DNA of 64,000 nucleotides from a bacterium (GTDB lineage Bacteria; Electryoneota; Electryoneia; Electryoneales; Electryoneaceae), in assembly GCA_028278125.1 (NCBI GenBank), contig JANQEY010000121.1:1-64000 (forward strand), read 5' to 3'. Of the stretch, positions 9,010 to 17,286 are shown piece after piece. Position numbers and translations under genes: made by a program. The notes below the pieces were generated by a model. The model did no database searches, was not told the DNA's origin, and worked only from the letters and a program-made list of their open reading frames with translations. Numbering within the stretch: the stretch's first letter is position 1; each line of letters opens with the position of its first letter.

Positions 9010-9128
9010 GTAGCCCGGATAGTCCGCTGCACGGCGGATATCCGGGAAGAAGTAGGCCGGGTTCCCTAAACCCGGCAAAACTGTCCTATTGTGAAAATAA
9101 ACCCGGTTGTCAAAGCCAACCGGGCTAC
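9010..9128. repeat. REP/BIME-like cluster of three GTAG-headed hairpins
   Basis: Three imperfect palindromes are each headed by the tetranucleotide GTAG: 9010 (forward; CCCGGATA..TCCGC pairing with GCGGATATCCGGG), 9052 (forward; GCCGGGTT-loop-AACCCGGC) and 9128 (reverse; CCCGGTTG pairing with CAACCGGG). The outer ends GTAGCCCGG (9010-9018) and CCGGGCTAC (9120-9128) form terminal inverted repeats. A conserved tetranucleotide followed by a GC-rich hairpin, in head/tail combinations between convergent genes, is the hallmark of REP/BIME elements mobilised by RAYT transposases. The cluster lies between convergent genes and could also act as a bidirectional terminator. Confidence 0.75.
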
Positions 9129-9159
9129 CCATCTTGTGAATTATGTTCTTGGATATATT

Positions 9160-10992
9160 TTATCTAATTAATAAAACTTTCTTAATTTCATTCATCTTCC
9201 CTGGTACAACTACCTGGATAAAGTACATCCCGCTGGTTAAATCATCGGCACTAAAACTGAACCTGTAACTCCCAGGTTCATACTTGCCATTAGTAACTTC
9301 CTGGATTTTCTGGCCGAGCGTGTTGAAGACAGATACCTGCAGCTGAGATGCCAGGGGAAGATGAACACTGATTGAGGTAGTCGAGTTAAATGGATTTGGA
9401 AATGCCTCAGAACAAACGAAGTATTCAGGAATTGCAACTGAAGGTGAATAGGTCTTTTCATCCTCACTATCCCACGATGTAATGATAATATCCGATTCAT
9501 CACCTGAAATATCGTCATCGGGTAGGATTGTAAAATCAAATTCTGAAGAGGCGTAAATTGCGCCACCCATATATGCAAGTCTTGCCCTGTAGGTATACAA
9601 TCCGTCTGGAAGCCCCCCCGGAACCGGTTGTGTGACATTGTATGTCAATATTTCAAAAGGATCGAGCGTAATATTATTCGCTGCCCTGATGGGTCCCAAG
9701 ATAACACCATCAGGATCGATAACTTCGATCACTCCAACACCATCCTCCAAAATATCGCCACCATTGTTTTCTAGTTCAATCGAAAACTGGAATTCTCCGC
9801 CTTCGGGATAAATTCGAATATTTTCTTCAGTTGGAACCATAACCAATGAGTAATAATCGTGCAGATGAAGGTTCTCCCACCAGGAAATATTTCCATCTTC
9901 AAAAAACGGCCAACCTGTTGATGTTGATGCTCCAATAATATCCATATCGCCATCACCGTCCATGTCAGCAAAATCAAGGGCTCGAGGGTGTAAGTTTTCT
10001 CCGGCCAGCGGTCTGTCGACAAAATCGAGGCCACCGTGGTTCCGGAAGTGTGTGAATGAATTGGGATAACATGAGGCGGTTACTATATCCGGTAAATGGT
10101 CATCATTCAAATCGCTAATTTCTAAATTTTCGGCTGCATCAGAATATAAAAGATAGGATGAAAAAGTATTGTCCGATTCATATTCCCAGATTTTAACACT
10201 GCCGTCGGAAAGCTCCTCGTTAGCTTCAACAGCGATAATATCCAGATCTCCATCATTGTCAATATCCGCAGCCTTTACTGCTCGTCCTTCAAAATCTTCT
10301 TCCAAAGAGGTACTGGTAAAGTTAAAAGCACCGTCATTTTCCCACCAAATGATACCGTGATCATTAAACCAGCCCTTTGAGGCACCAATAATATCCAGGT
10401 CATTATCCTGGTCAAGGTCTACCACACAGATCTCCTGTGCCTGGTCAAACTGACCCGCAACCAGGTGATAAGTAAATACCTGGTCTCCATCATTTTCCAG
10501 CCAAACTACATCGTCGCCAAATGTTGCAGCGCATACTATATCCTGGTCATCGTCGTAATCAAAATCAATTACTTCTATCGCGCAGGCGCCGTCAAATCCT
10601 GTCAGGATATCATGTTCTGTAAATACCTGTTCTCCATCGTTTTCCCACCAGGAGATTTTATCGTCAAACTGTGCCGCACCAATTATATCTAAATCACCAT
10701 CACTGTCGAGGTCTGCAACAGATACAGCTTTCGCACCGGAAAATTCAGAAGAAACCAATTGTGGAGAGAATAACAGACCACCGTCATTTTCCCACCAGCG
10801 AATCCTGTTTTCTATAAGTTCAGCTGTCAGGAGGTCGATGTCACCATCCTGGTCAATATCAATGGCAACCAGGTCATCTGTTCCGTTTACGTCTGTGGTT
10901 ATAGAATTGTGCAGAAATATCTGTGCTGAAACGGGTAGGGAGAGAGAGATCAATAAGGATAATATTATTATATATTTATATGATGTGCACAT
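9160..10992 (-). CDS. Secreted FG-GAP/VCBS-repeat protein with type IX sorting domain
   Basis: About 610 residues. The signal peptide (MCTSYKYIIILSLLISLSLP then VSAQ) supports the ATG at 10992 over an upstream in-frame ATG at 11082. About seven FG-GAP/VCBS-type repeats follow, each with a calcium-loop pattern such as DLDSDGDLDIIGA and the companion phrase WWENDG, predicting a beta-propeller. Next come an Ig-like region and a C-terminal sorting domain of about 75 residues that contains AFPNPFN and ends SGMYFIQVVVPG plus a basic tail. The protein is probably exported through the outer membrane by a type IX-like system and anchored on the surface. Its ligand is unknown. Confidence 0.85.
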   Translation of the reverse strand: MCTSYKYIIILSLLISLSLPVSAQIFLHNSITTDVNGTDDLVAIDIDQDGDIDLLTAELIENRIRWWENDGGLLFSPQLVSSEFSGAKAVSVADLDSDGDLDIIGAAQFDDKISWWENDGEQVFTEHDILTGFDGACAIEVIDFDYDDDQDIVCAATFGDDVVWLENDGDQVFTYHLVAGQFDQAQEICVVDLDQDNDLDIIGASKGWFNDHGIIWWENDGAFNFTSTSLEEDFEGRAVKAADIDNDGDLDIIAVEANEELSDGSVKIWEYESDNTFSSYLLYSDAAENLEISDLNDDHLPDIVTASCYPNSFTHFRNHGGLDFVDRPLAGENLHPRALDFADMDGDGDMDIIGASTSTGWPFFEDGNISWWENLHLHDYYSLVMVPTEENIRIYPEGGEFQFSIELENNGGDILEDGVGVIEVIDPDGVILGPIRAANNITLDPFEILTYNVTQPVPGGLPDGLYTYRARLAYMGGAIYASSEFDFTILPDDDISGDESDIIITSWDSEDEKTYSPSVAIPEYFVCSEAFPNPFNSTTSISVHLPLASQLQVSVFNTLGQKIQEVTNGKYEPGSYRFSFSADDLTSGMYFIQVVVPGKMNEIKKVLLIR

Positions 10993-11148
10993 AAGGGCAA
11001 AACCTGGCAATTCTGATTTCGTTTCTACCTGGTAAAACAGAATATAGCGATGATGTTTTTCACTCAATGTGAGATACAGCACATACGGTCAAAATCAAAT
11101 GGAGAAATCTAAGACGGGTGATGGAAAAATATCAGTTGCTATTCTCCT

Positions 11149-13188
11149 CTATTTCAAGATTGTTATACTACGCACGGCACTTTTTTCAGGTGTATTTACA
11201 GATATGAAGTACGTTCCGCTGGAAAGATTAGCTAACGGTTGCCATTGAAGTAGATAGTTACCGGCATCAACCCGTCCTTCCTTAAGTTTTATTACACTTC
11301 GTCCGAGGATATCAAATATTTCAATATCCCAGGATGTGTTTTGTTTAATGTTAACTTCAAATCTTGTTATCCCGTTAAATGGATTAGGCCAGGCAGGTGA
11401 AATAATATAATCGTCCGGGATAAAACCGGGCTGTTCTTCCTCGATGGAATTCGGGAAATACTCACAGAGAATCCATCTGTCCGGATCAAACTGGTATTCA
11501 ACAGGTTCAAATGGGAGATCATTGACCGTTAAAGTCTGCTGGAATTGTTCGGCTACTTCAATTCTGACCGTTGTATCTGTGCTATCATTAAAGAACTTTA
11601 TGGGGAGAGGTGTAGTAAAAATCGGGGCGTTCTCCTGGGTTTGTTCCAGGTCAATGGTGGCAGAATAACCCGTTTCCTCATCTCCAGCTGTTGCGAAGTT
11701 GCTGAAATTATATACCGGGTATCCGGCATCGTAAACCCATTGTTCGAAAAAGTCAGAAAGATCCATTTCGCTGGTTTCTTCCATGATTGCCTGGAATTCG
11801 GGAGTTATGGCGCTTCCATAGATGTAAGCCTGGCCATAATCTGTTAATCCGGCGAAAAAGTTATCATCTCCAACAACCCAGCGAAGCATATGGAGTACCC
11901 ATGCTCCTTTGAAATAGACAGCCCTGCCGAAAAGATAACCTGCAGGTGGATCGTATATCGGATATCGTAATTGTCGATCATCCTCATCCAAATATGCGGC
12001 CCGGAATCCATGCATCAGCTCATTGAGATCCCAATCAGGTGCGTATTCTTTCCAAAGAGCTTCCGAATAAGATGCGAATCCCTCATTCAGCCAAATTTCG
12101 GCAAAAGTCAGCGGCCCAACCATGTCACCCCACCACTGATGTCCCAGTTCATGGGCGACAATACCTTCACTTCGGCGCCATTCATCATGATATGTTACCA
12201 TGTTGAAACCATAGGTAGTGCAACTCTGGTGCTCCATTGCACCCCACCCGTTAAAAATAGGTGCCATTGCCTGGTCATATTTACCGAAAGGGTAAGGACC
12301 GAAAATAGTTTCGAAATATTCAATCATTTCGCCTGTTCTGCCGAATTCAAACGCAGCACGTGCAGAATCTTCGGGAAACACCCAGAAATTTACGGGTACT
12401 TCGTTAACACCGTAATTCCCCGACTCAATCTTTATATACGGATGAGCAGCGATACTGATCAGGTAAGTGGAAATTGGATAAGTATTACGCCAGGAAGTTA
12501 ATATCGAATCGTCCCCGATTTCTGTTCTCGAAATAAATTCACCATTTGAAACTACCTGGTACTGTTCCGGCAGAATTACATTAATCTCAGTAGCGTTCAG
12601 TTTGTCGTAGGGAAGATCGTAGCAGGCAAGCCAGTAGCGTGTCTCATAGGGCTCACCGAATGTGTATAGTACATCTGTGAGGTGTTCAGGGCGGTATACC
12701 ATCCCACCAAAAACATTGTCCTGGCGAATTAGCCCGGTGTATTCAATAAATACCGTAGTTGTATCGCCTGCGTCAGCACCATTTGGAGGCAGAGTAATAT
12801 TTATTACATCTTCAGTATGCGTCCAGGTTGCGTCCCATTGGCCGAAAGCAATGTAGTCAACCATACATTCCGCCAGGTGTACGGGTATGGTGGTTAATCC
12901 ATCATCGATTATCCTGATCGTTAAAAAAACCTGCGCGTCGAAATACCACTCATCAAGGTACGGTGTAAATGTTGCAGACAATTCCAGGGCATCGTAACTA
13001 TGCGTACTATCAGCATCAAGTTCATTCTGTAAAATATGATATTCATTGTGTTTCGTTCTAAATTCATCGTAGTAGGATTCCGATTCTAAATTGCACCTGG
13101 GGCAGGATAATACATGTGTATTAATAATAAAGAATACAGAGAGAGCTGATACTATAATAATTGCAAATTTAATCCGATACATTATCAC
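11149..13188 (-). CDS. Secreted M1-family metallopeptidase with sorting domain
   Basis: A 679-residue M1 (aminopeptidase N-like) zinc peptidase. The zinc site is HELGHQWW (346-350) with the downstream ligand Glu369 in WLNEGFASY. The substrate-recognition loop is GAMEHQSCTTYG (about 316), the MEH form common in bacterial secreted M1 enzymes, instead of GAMEN. A hydrophobic signal segment (5-28) is followed by CPRC. The C-terminal 75 residues form a sorting domain with AWPNPFN and a SGTYFISV ending. The protein is presumably surface-exposed and hydrolyses peptides for uptake. It lies upstream of the FG-GAP gene on the same strand, 156 bp apart. Confidence 0.9.
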   Translation of the reverse strand: MIMYRIKFAIIIVSALSVFFIINTHVLSCPRCNLESESYYDEFRTKHNEYHILQNELDADSTHSYDALELSATFTPYLDEWYFDAQVFLTIRIIDDGLTTIPVHLAECMVDYIAFGQWDATWTHTEDVINITLPPNGADAGDTTTVFIEYTGLIRQDNVFGGMVYRPEHLTDVLYTFGEPYETRYWLACYDLPYDKLNATEINVILPEQYQVVSNGEFISRTEIGDDSILTSWRNTYPISTYLISIAAHPYIKIESGNYGVNEVPVNFWVFPEDSARAAFEFGRTGEMIEYFETIFGPYPFGKYDQAMAPIFNGWGAMEHQSCTTYGFNMVTYHDEWRRSEGIVAHELGHQWWGDMVGPLTFAEIWLNEGFASYSEALWKEYAPDWDLNELMHGFRAAYLDEDDRQLRYPIYDPPAGYLFGRAVYFKGAWVLHMLRWVVGDDNFFAGLTDYGQAYIYGSAITPEFQAIMEETSEMDLSDFFEQWVYDAGYPVYNFSNFATAGDEETGYSATIDLEQTQENAPIFTTPLPIKFFNDSTDTTVRIEVAEQFQQTLTVNDLPFEPVEYQFDPDRWILCEYFPNSIEEEQPGFIPDDYIISPAWPNPFNGITRFEVNIKQNTSWDIEIFDILGRSVIKLKEGRVDAGNYLLQWQPLANLSSGTYFISVNTPEKSAVRSITILK

Positions 13189-13337
13189 TCCAGACGTCTG
13201 CGGGTTCTAAAATAATTTAAGCTGTCCTTAATAAAATATAGTTAAGAATTTATAAAGTTCAATATCATCTTGAATACTTGCGGAAAATAAACTCATAAAC
13301 CTACTTTTATCTGGATTTCATTGATTGGAATTTTTCG

Positions 13338-14648
13338 ATGCTATTTAGACTAATAACTGTAATATCTCTTATATTAACAATTACTTTGTCTGCAGCAGTT
13401 TTCTCCGCTGAAACTCCTCAAGAGAAGCTTGATAGATTGAGAACAGAGGTGGACAGTCTCTCCTCTGAGCTCGATACCATGCGAAATGACGAAAAAAACC
13501 TGCTGGAACGGATCAATACTCTCGACAGGCAAATCGCTACACAATTAATCCTTCTGAACGAACTGGAGAATCAAATTCAACAGGAGCAGAAAGCTGTTTC
13601 CAGGTACAATGAAGATATTAACTGGACAAATCATCTACTTGGAATCGCTGAAAAAGAACTTGTACGAGTGAACGGAGAAATCGAATCGCTGGTAGATTTG
13701 ATCAAAAGAAGAGCAATTTTTACCTACAAAAGAGGAACCAGGGAAACCATGCGCTTCCTGTTAGCCGCAGAAAATCCCGGTGACCTGATGAGGCGGCGAA
13801 TCTATGTAAAACGGATACAGGAAAGGGACAGTAAAAACCTGCTTAAACTCAAGGATGCCCGTAATCAGAAACAGGAGATAACCAGGGAACTCGAGGATAA
13901 CACAAGAGAACTTACCCGGTTAAAAACTGGTAAAATGGCAGCGGTTAAAAGAACTGAAGCGATGATCGCCGGAATCAATGAAGAACAGGCGAAACTGGGT
14001 GCTAACAGGCTCGAACTGGATAATCTCCTGGAAGATGTTCGCCGCGACCAGGATTTCCTGGCAAACCTGATTGAAGAAAAACAACAATCTGCCAAGCAGG
14101 TCGAACGATGGGTGATTTCGTTGGAAAGGCAACGGACATCCAATGCCCATACTGTCCAGGTTATCCAGGTAAGCCCTCGTAACCAGGTGGAAATACAGGT
14201 AAAAGACGTGCAGGTGTTCTCAAGTTTCAGCCTGGCACGAGGAAAACTGCCGTGGCCGGTAAACGGGAATGTAATCAAGCGATTTGGCCTTGAACGTAAC
14301 CTGATGACCGGCACACTTACGGATAATCCCGGGATAGATATCCAGGCTCGAGAGGGGGACGAAGTACTGGCGGTGCAAGGTGGAATATGCACCAGAATTA
14401 CATATCTTCGAGGTTTTGGAACTACCATGCTGATTGAGCATGGTGATGGATATTATACAGTTTACGCTCATCTCGGTGATGTCTGGGTAGGTGAGGGTGA
14501 AGAGGTTGAAGCTGGACGGATCATTGGGACAGTGGGTGATACTGGCACAGTTGAATCACCAAGGCTGCATTTCCAGATCTGGCATAAAAGGCAGAACGAA
14601 GATCCACTGGAATGGTTACAGAATAAAGCAAGTATATCGCTCAATTAA
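13338..14648 (+). CDS. EnvC-like coiled-coil protein with degenerate M23 domain
   Basis: A 436-residue protein with a signal peptide (about 1-24), a long coiled coil (about 25-260) and a C-terminal LytM/M23 domain (about 320-425). The M23 fold is recognisable from GIDIQAREGDEVLAV, YYTVYAHLGDVWVGEGEEV and SPRLHFQIW. The first zinc-binding histidine, normally two residues before GID, is Asn (DNPGID). YAHL and LHF keep the later histidines. Loss of a zinc ligand together with the coiled coil fits EnvC-type activators of cell-wall amidases better than an active endopeptidase. No ftsE/ftsX lies nearby. holB follows after 20 bp. Confidence 0.8.
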   Translation: MLFRLITVISLILTITLSAAVFSAETPQEKLDRLRTEVDSLSSELDTMRNDEKNLLERINTLDRQIATQLILLNELENQIQQEQKAVSRYNEDINWTNHLLGIAEKELVRVNGEIESLVDLIKRRAIFTYKRGTRETMRFLLAAENPGDLMRRRIYVKRIQERDSKNLLKLKDARNQKQEITRELEDNTRELTRLKTGKMAAVKRTEAMIAGINEEQAKLGANRLELDNLLEDVRRDQDFLANLIEEKQQSAKQVERWVISLERQRTSNAHTVQVIQVSPRNQVEIQVKDVQVFSSFSLARGKLPWPVNGNVIKRFGLERNLMTGTLTDNPGIDIQAREGDEVLAVQGGICTRITYLRGFGTTMLIEHGDGYYTVYAHLGDVWVGEGEEVEAGRIIGTVGDTGTVESPRLHFQIWHKRQNEDPLEWLQNKASISLN

Positions 14649-14668
14649 TATCAGGATGTATTGAGAAC

Positions 14669-15823
14669 ATGAAAGTAATGGGTCAGATAATGTTTCCGCA
14701 GTTGATTGGCCAGGAGAAAGCTGCAAATGTTCTCAAGAGAGCTATTCAATCCCAACGGTCTGCACACGCCTACCTGTTCCTGGGAATAAATGGAGTCGGT
14801 AAAGAAGCGGCAGCGCTTGGATTTGCCAGGGCTCTGCTTTGTGAAAACCTGGAAACAGGAATCTCAAATATTCCATGCGAAAAATGCGGATCCTGTGAAA
14901 AATCTAAAAGATTGACACATCCGAATCTCAAAATTGTTTTTCCCCTGCCGAAACCGAAAGAACGCAGTGAAGAGAGTAGCGGGGATGAATATACTGTTGC
15001 GCAACAGAGGAAGATTGAGGAAACGCTGTCTAAAAAGGCTGATGATCATCATTACCCGCTGGTGATTGATGGAGGGAAAGAGATCCTGGTTGATCATATA
15101 AGATCGTTGAGGCATGAATTCAGCCTGACCTCATTCAGCGGAAAATACCGGATAGTCCTCGTAAGCCAGGCTGATAGACTAAGGTTACAGGCAGCCAATG
15201 CATTTCTAAAATTACTTGAAGAACCACCTCCCGGTGTAGTATTCATACTCACGTCTTCACGTGAAGCAAGGATTTTACCTACCATTAAATCTCGATGCCA
15301 GATGTTAAGGTTTTCACCTCTTCAACGGGATGTAATTGCTGATGAGTTGTGTGAAAGGCATAATATTCAACAAGATCAGGCAAAAACAGCAGCCAGGCTA
15401 GCAGGTGGTTCATGGAACAGGGCAAGAGAATGGTCAGAGGGTGATCCTGTTAAAGAACTTGAAAATACTGTAAATTTATTCAGGATGCTGGCGAAGGGTG
15501 ATCCGGGTGAGATTGATATCGAAGTTGACAAGATCTCAAGCCCAACGGATGATTTTTTAATAAAATTGAACTTGATGGCGCAATGGTTGCGTGATGTTCA
15601 AAAATACAGTTATTCTCCAACCAGCTATTCTGAACTAGGCGAAGACCCGGCGCTGCTTAAATTTTCGGAATTCTGCCGGGGAAGAAGTTTTGCCGAAGCA
15701 CTGGATGTTATCGAGAACGCCCGGCTGGATGTTGAACGGCAGGTGCAACCGGCACTGGTAGCGTTCAGTTTATTTACAAGGTTGGAAAAGATTTTATTCG
15801 ACAGTAGTACAATTACGTCATAA
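14669..15823 (+). CDS. holB: DNA polymerase III subunit delta'
   Basis: A 384-residue clamp-loader subunit of the DnaX/HolB type. It has a P-loop-like GINGVGKEAAAL near residue 33, a cysteine cluster CEKCGSC near 73 (zinc module), and the sensor region AANAFLKLLEEPPPGVVFIL. This is followed by the PTIKSRCQ motif with the SRC hallmark of clamp-loader subunits. The start at 14669 is provisional; ATG at 14690 gives the family-typical MFPQLIGQEKA. The order holB-ricT-metG echoes the holB-yaaT...metS neighbourhood of Firmicutes. Confidence 0.9.
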   Translation: MKVMGQIMFPQLIGQEKAANVLKRAIQSQRSAHAYLFLGINGVGKEAAALGFARALLCENLETGISNIPCEKCGSCEKSKRLTHPNLKIVFPLPKPKERSEESSGDEYTVAQQRKIEETLSKKADDHHYPLVIDGGKEILVDHIRSLRHEFSLTSFSGKYRIVLVSQADRLRLQAANAFLKLLEEPPPGVVFILTSSREARILPTIKSRCQMLRFSPLQRDVIADELCERHNIQQDQAKTAARLAGGSWNRAREWSEGDPVKELENTVNLFRMLAKGDPGEIDIEVDKISSPTDDFLIKLNLMAQWLRDVQKYSYSPTSYSELGEDPALLKFSEFCRGRSFAEALDVIENARLDVERQVQPALVAFSLFTRLEKILFDSSTITS

Positions 15824-15871
15824 TATAGGGATTAGTGCAAATAGCACATACATCCCGAAGGAGATAGATCA

Positions 15872-17278
15872 ATGTCGCTCTTGGAAGTTGAATTCAAGGG
15901 GCGACGCAAGGGAATATTTTCGAACCCTCAGGAATTCCCCTTACGTCTTACTGAAAATGTTGTAGTGAAGGCAGACAGGGGTGAAGATATGGGTAAGGTG
16001 AGCCTGCTTGACACCGAATGGGTTGAGAGGTTCGCGGAATTGGAAGAATTAGAACAATTTGAACCAATCTTGCGTCGTGCAAACGATTCTGATATACAGA
16101 AACACCTTGATAATAAAAAGCTTGAAAAAGAAGCTAGAAGTATATTTATAGACCTGGTTCGGAAACACGAACTGGTCATGAAACTTGTTGATGCTGAATA
16201 CCAGCTTGACCATAGAAAACTAACTTTCTATTTCACGGCAGAAGGACGTGTTGATTTTCGAGCCCTGGTAAAAGATCTTGCGCACGAATTCAGAACACGC
16301 ATCGATTTAAGGCAGATAGGTGCGCGCGATGAGTCAAAAAAGCTTGGTGGGATCGGTATCTGCGGAAGAGAACTTTGCTGTGCCACATGGATAAGGGAAT
16401 TCCAACCGGTTACTACCAGCATGGTTAAGGAACAGCACCTGCTGCTGAATCCCCAGAAAAACACTGGATTGTGCGGACGATTGAGATGCTGCCTCAGGTA
16501 TGAAATAGACCATTACAGGATTGTCAATCAACTCTTCCCCAAGGTTGAAACAAAAGTTACGGGTCCCCGGGGATCAGGTGTAGTTGAAAAAATAGATATC
16601 TGTTCTCAATCATGCGGCATTTTATGGGAGGATGACACCCGGTTCAGCTTTACACAGGAGCAGTTGAAACTGTTTTCCGATTGGAAACCTGAACAATCTG
16701 AACAAACTACGTTGTTGACTTTCCATAAAGATCCCACAATCGAAGAAGAAAAGACCGGGAAGCTTGTGGCAACAGCGGATTATATGCAGGTTGAAGCTGA
16801 AAAAAAATCTAAACCCGCTGAGAATGGGAAGAGGGGAAAATCTAAACCTGAAGCGAAAACGGATAAAAAACCGTTCAAAAAGCCGAACAATAAGCAGCAA
16901 CGGGATAAAAAAGCACCGCCACCACCGGTTGTGCTGGTTGAAGCAGTTCCATTGACACGTTCAGATGAGAATGAACCTGATATGGATCTCCCACACAGGT
17001 CGCAAAGCAAACCGAAGCAATCCAGTGAAGAACGAACAGCCGGATCGGGGCAAAAAAGGCGTTCATCGGGGCAGAAAAGACATCACGGCGGGATGAAAAA
17101 AGGAAAAAAACCATTTAGAAAATCTGATAAAGGTTCAAGTGATAGATCCCAGGGTGCAAAAGGGAAACCGTCAACACCTAAAACTCAAAGCTCTTCCGGA
17201 AGACCATCTCAACCAAGGTCAGACCAATCGTCAGGGGAGAGGAAATCGATCCAGAGAGGTCGTAAAAGAAAACGTTAG
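15872..17278 (+). CDS. ricT: PSP1/RicT-family protein with long basic C-terminal tail
   Basis: A 468-residue protein. Residues 1-270 match PSP1-domain RicT (YaaT), with the cysteine signature GICGRELCCATW and GLCGRLRCCLRYE. In B. subtilis RicT forms a complex with RicA and RicF that promotes mRNA processing by RNase Y. From about residue 300 to the end the protein is a low-complexity tail rich in Lys, Arg, Ser, Pro and Gln with several PKPKK/RGRKRKR-like runs. The usual RicT is about 275 residues, so this tail is a lineage addition and is probably disordered and nucleic-acid binding. ATG at 15872 follows GAAGGAGA. metG starts 8 bp after the stop. Confidence 0.85.
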   Translation: MSLLEVEFKGRRKGIFSNPQEFPLRLTENVVVKADRGEDMGKVSLLDTEWVERFAELEELEQFEPILRRANDSDIQKHLDNKKLEKEARSIFIDLVRKHELVMKLVDAEYQLDHRKLTFYFTAEGRVDFRALVKDLAHEFRTRIDLRQIGARDESKKLGGIGICGRELCCATWIREFQPVTTSMVKEQHLLLNPQKNTGLCGRLRCCLRYEIDHYRIVNQLFPKVETKVTGPRGSGVVEKIDICSQSCGILWEDDTRFSFTQEQLKLFSDWKPEQSEQTTLLTFHKDPTIEEEKTGKLVATADYMQVEAEKKSKPAENGKRGKSKPEAKTDKKPFKKPNNKQQRDKKAPPPPVVLVEAVPLTRSDENEPDMDLPHRSQSKPKQSSEERTAGSGQKRRSSGQKRHHGGMKKGKKPFRKSDKGSSDRSQGAKGKPSTPKTQSSSGRPSQPRSDQSSGERKSIQRGRKRKR

Positions 17279-17286
17279 AAAAAACA

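Noticed and set aside
12220..12250. MEH instead of MEN in the M1 recognition loop as a novelty
   Set aside because: MEHQ-type loops are common in secreted bacterial M1 peptidases, so this is normal for the family.
11971..12501. 176-codon plus-strand frame inside the M1 peptidase
   Set aside because: The minus frame carries the HExxH zinc site and sorting domain; the plus frame has no domain.
13865..14428. 187-codon minus-strand frame across the EnvC-like gene
   Set aside because: Antisense to a coiled-coil gene whose frame is supported by the M23 domain; Ser/Arg-rich shadow.
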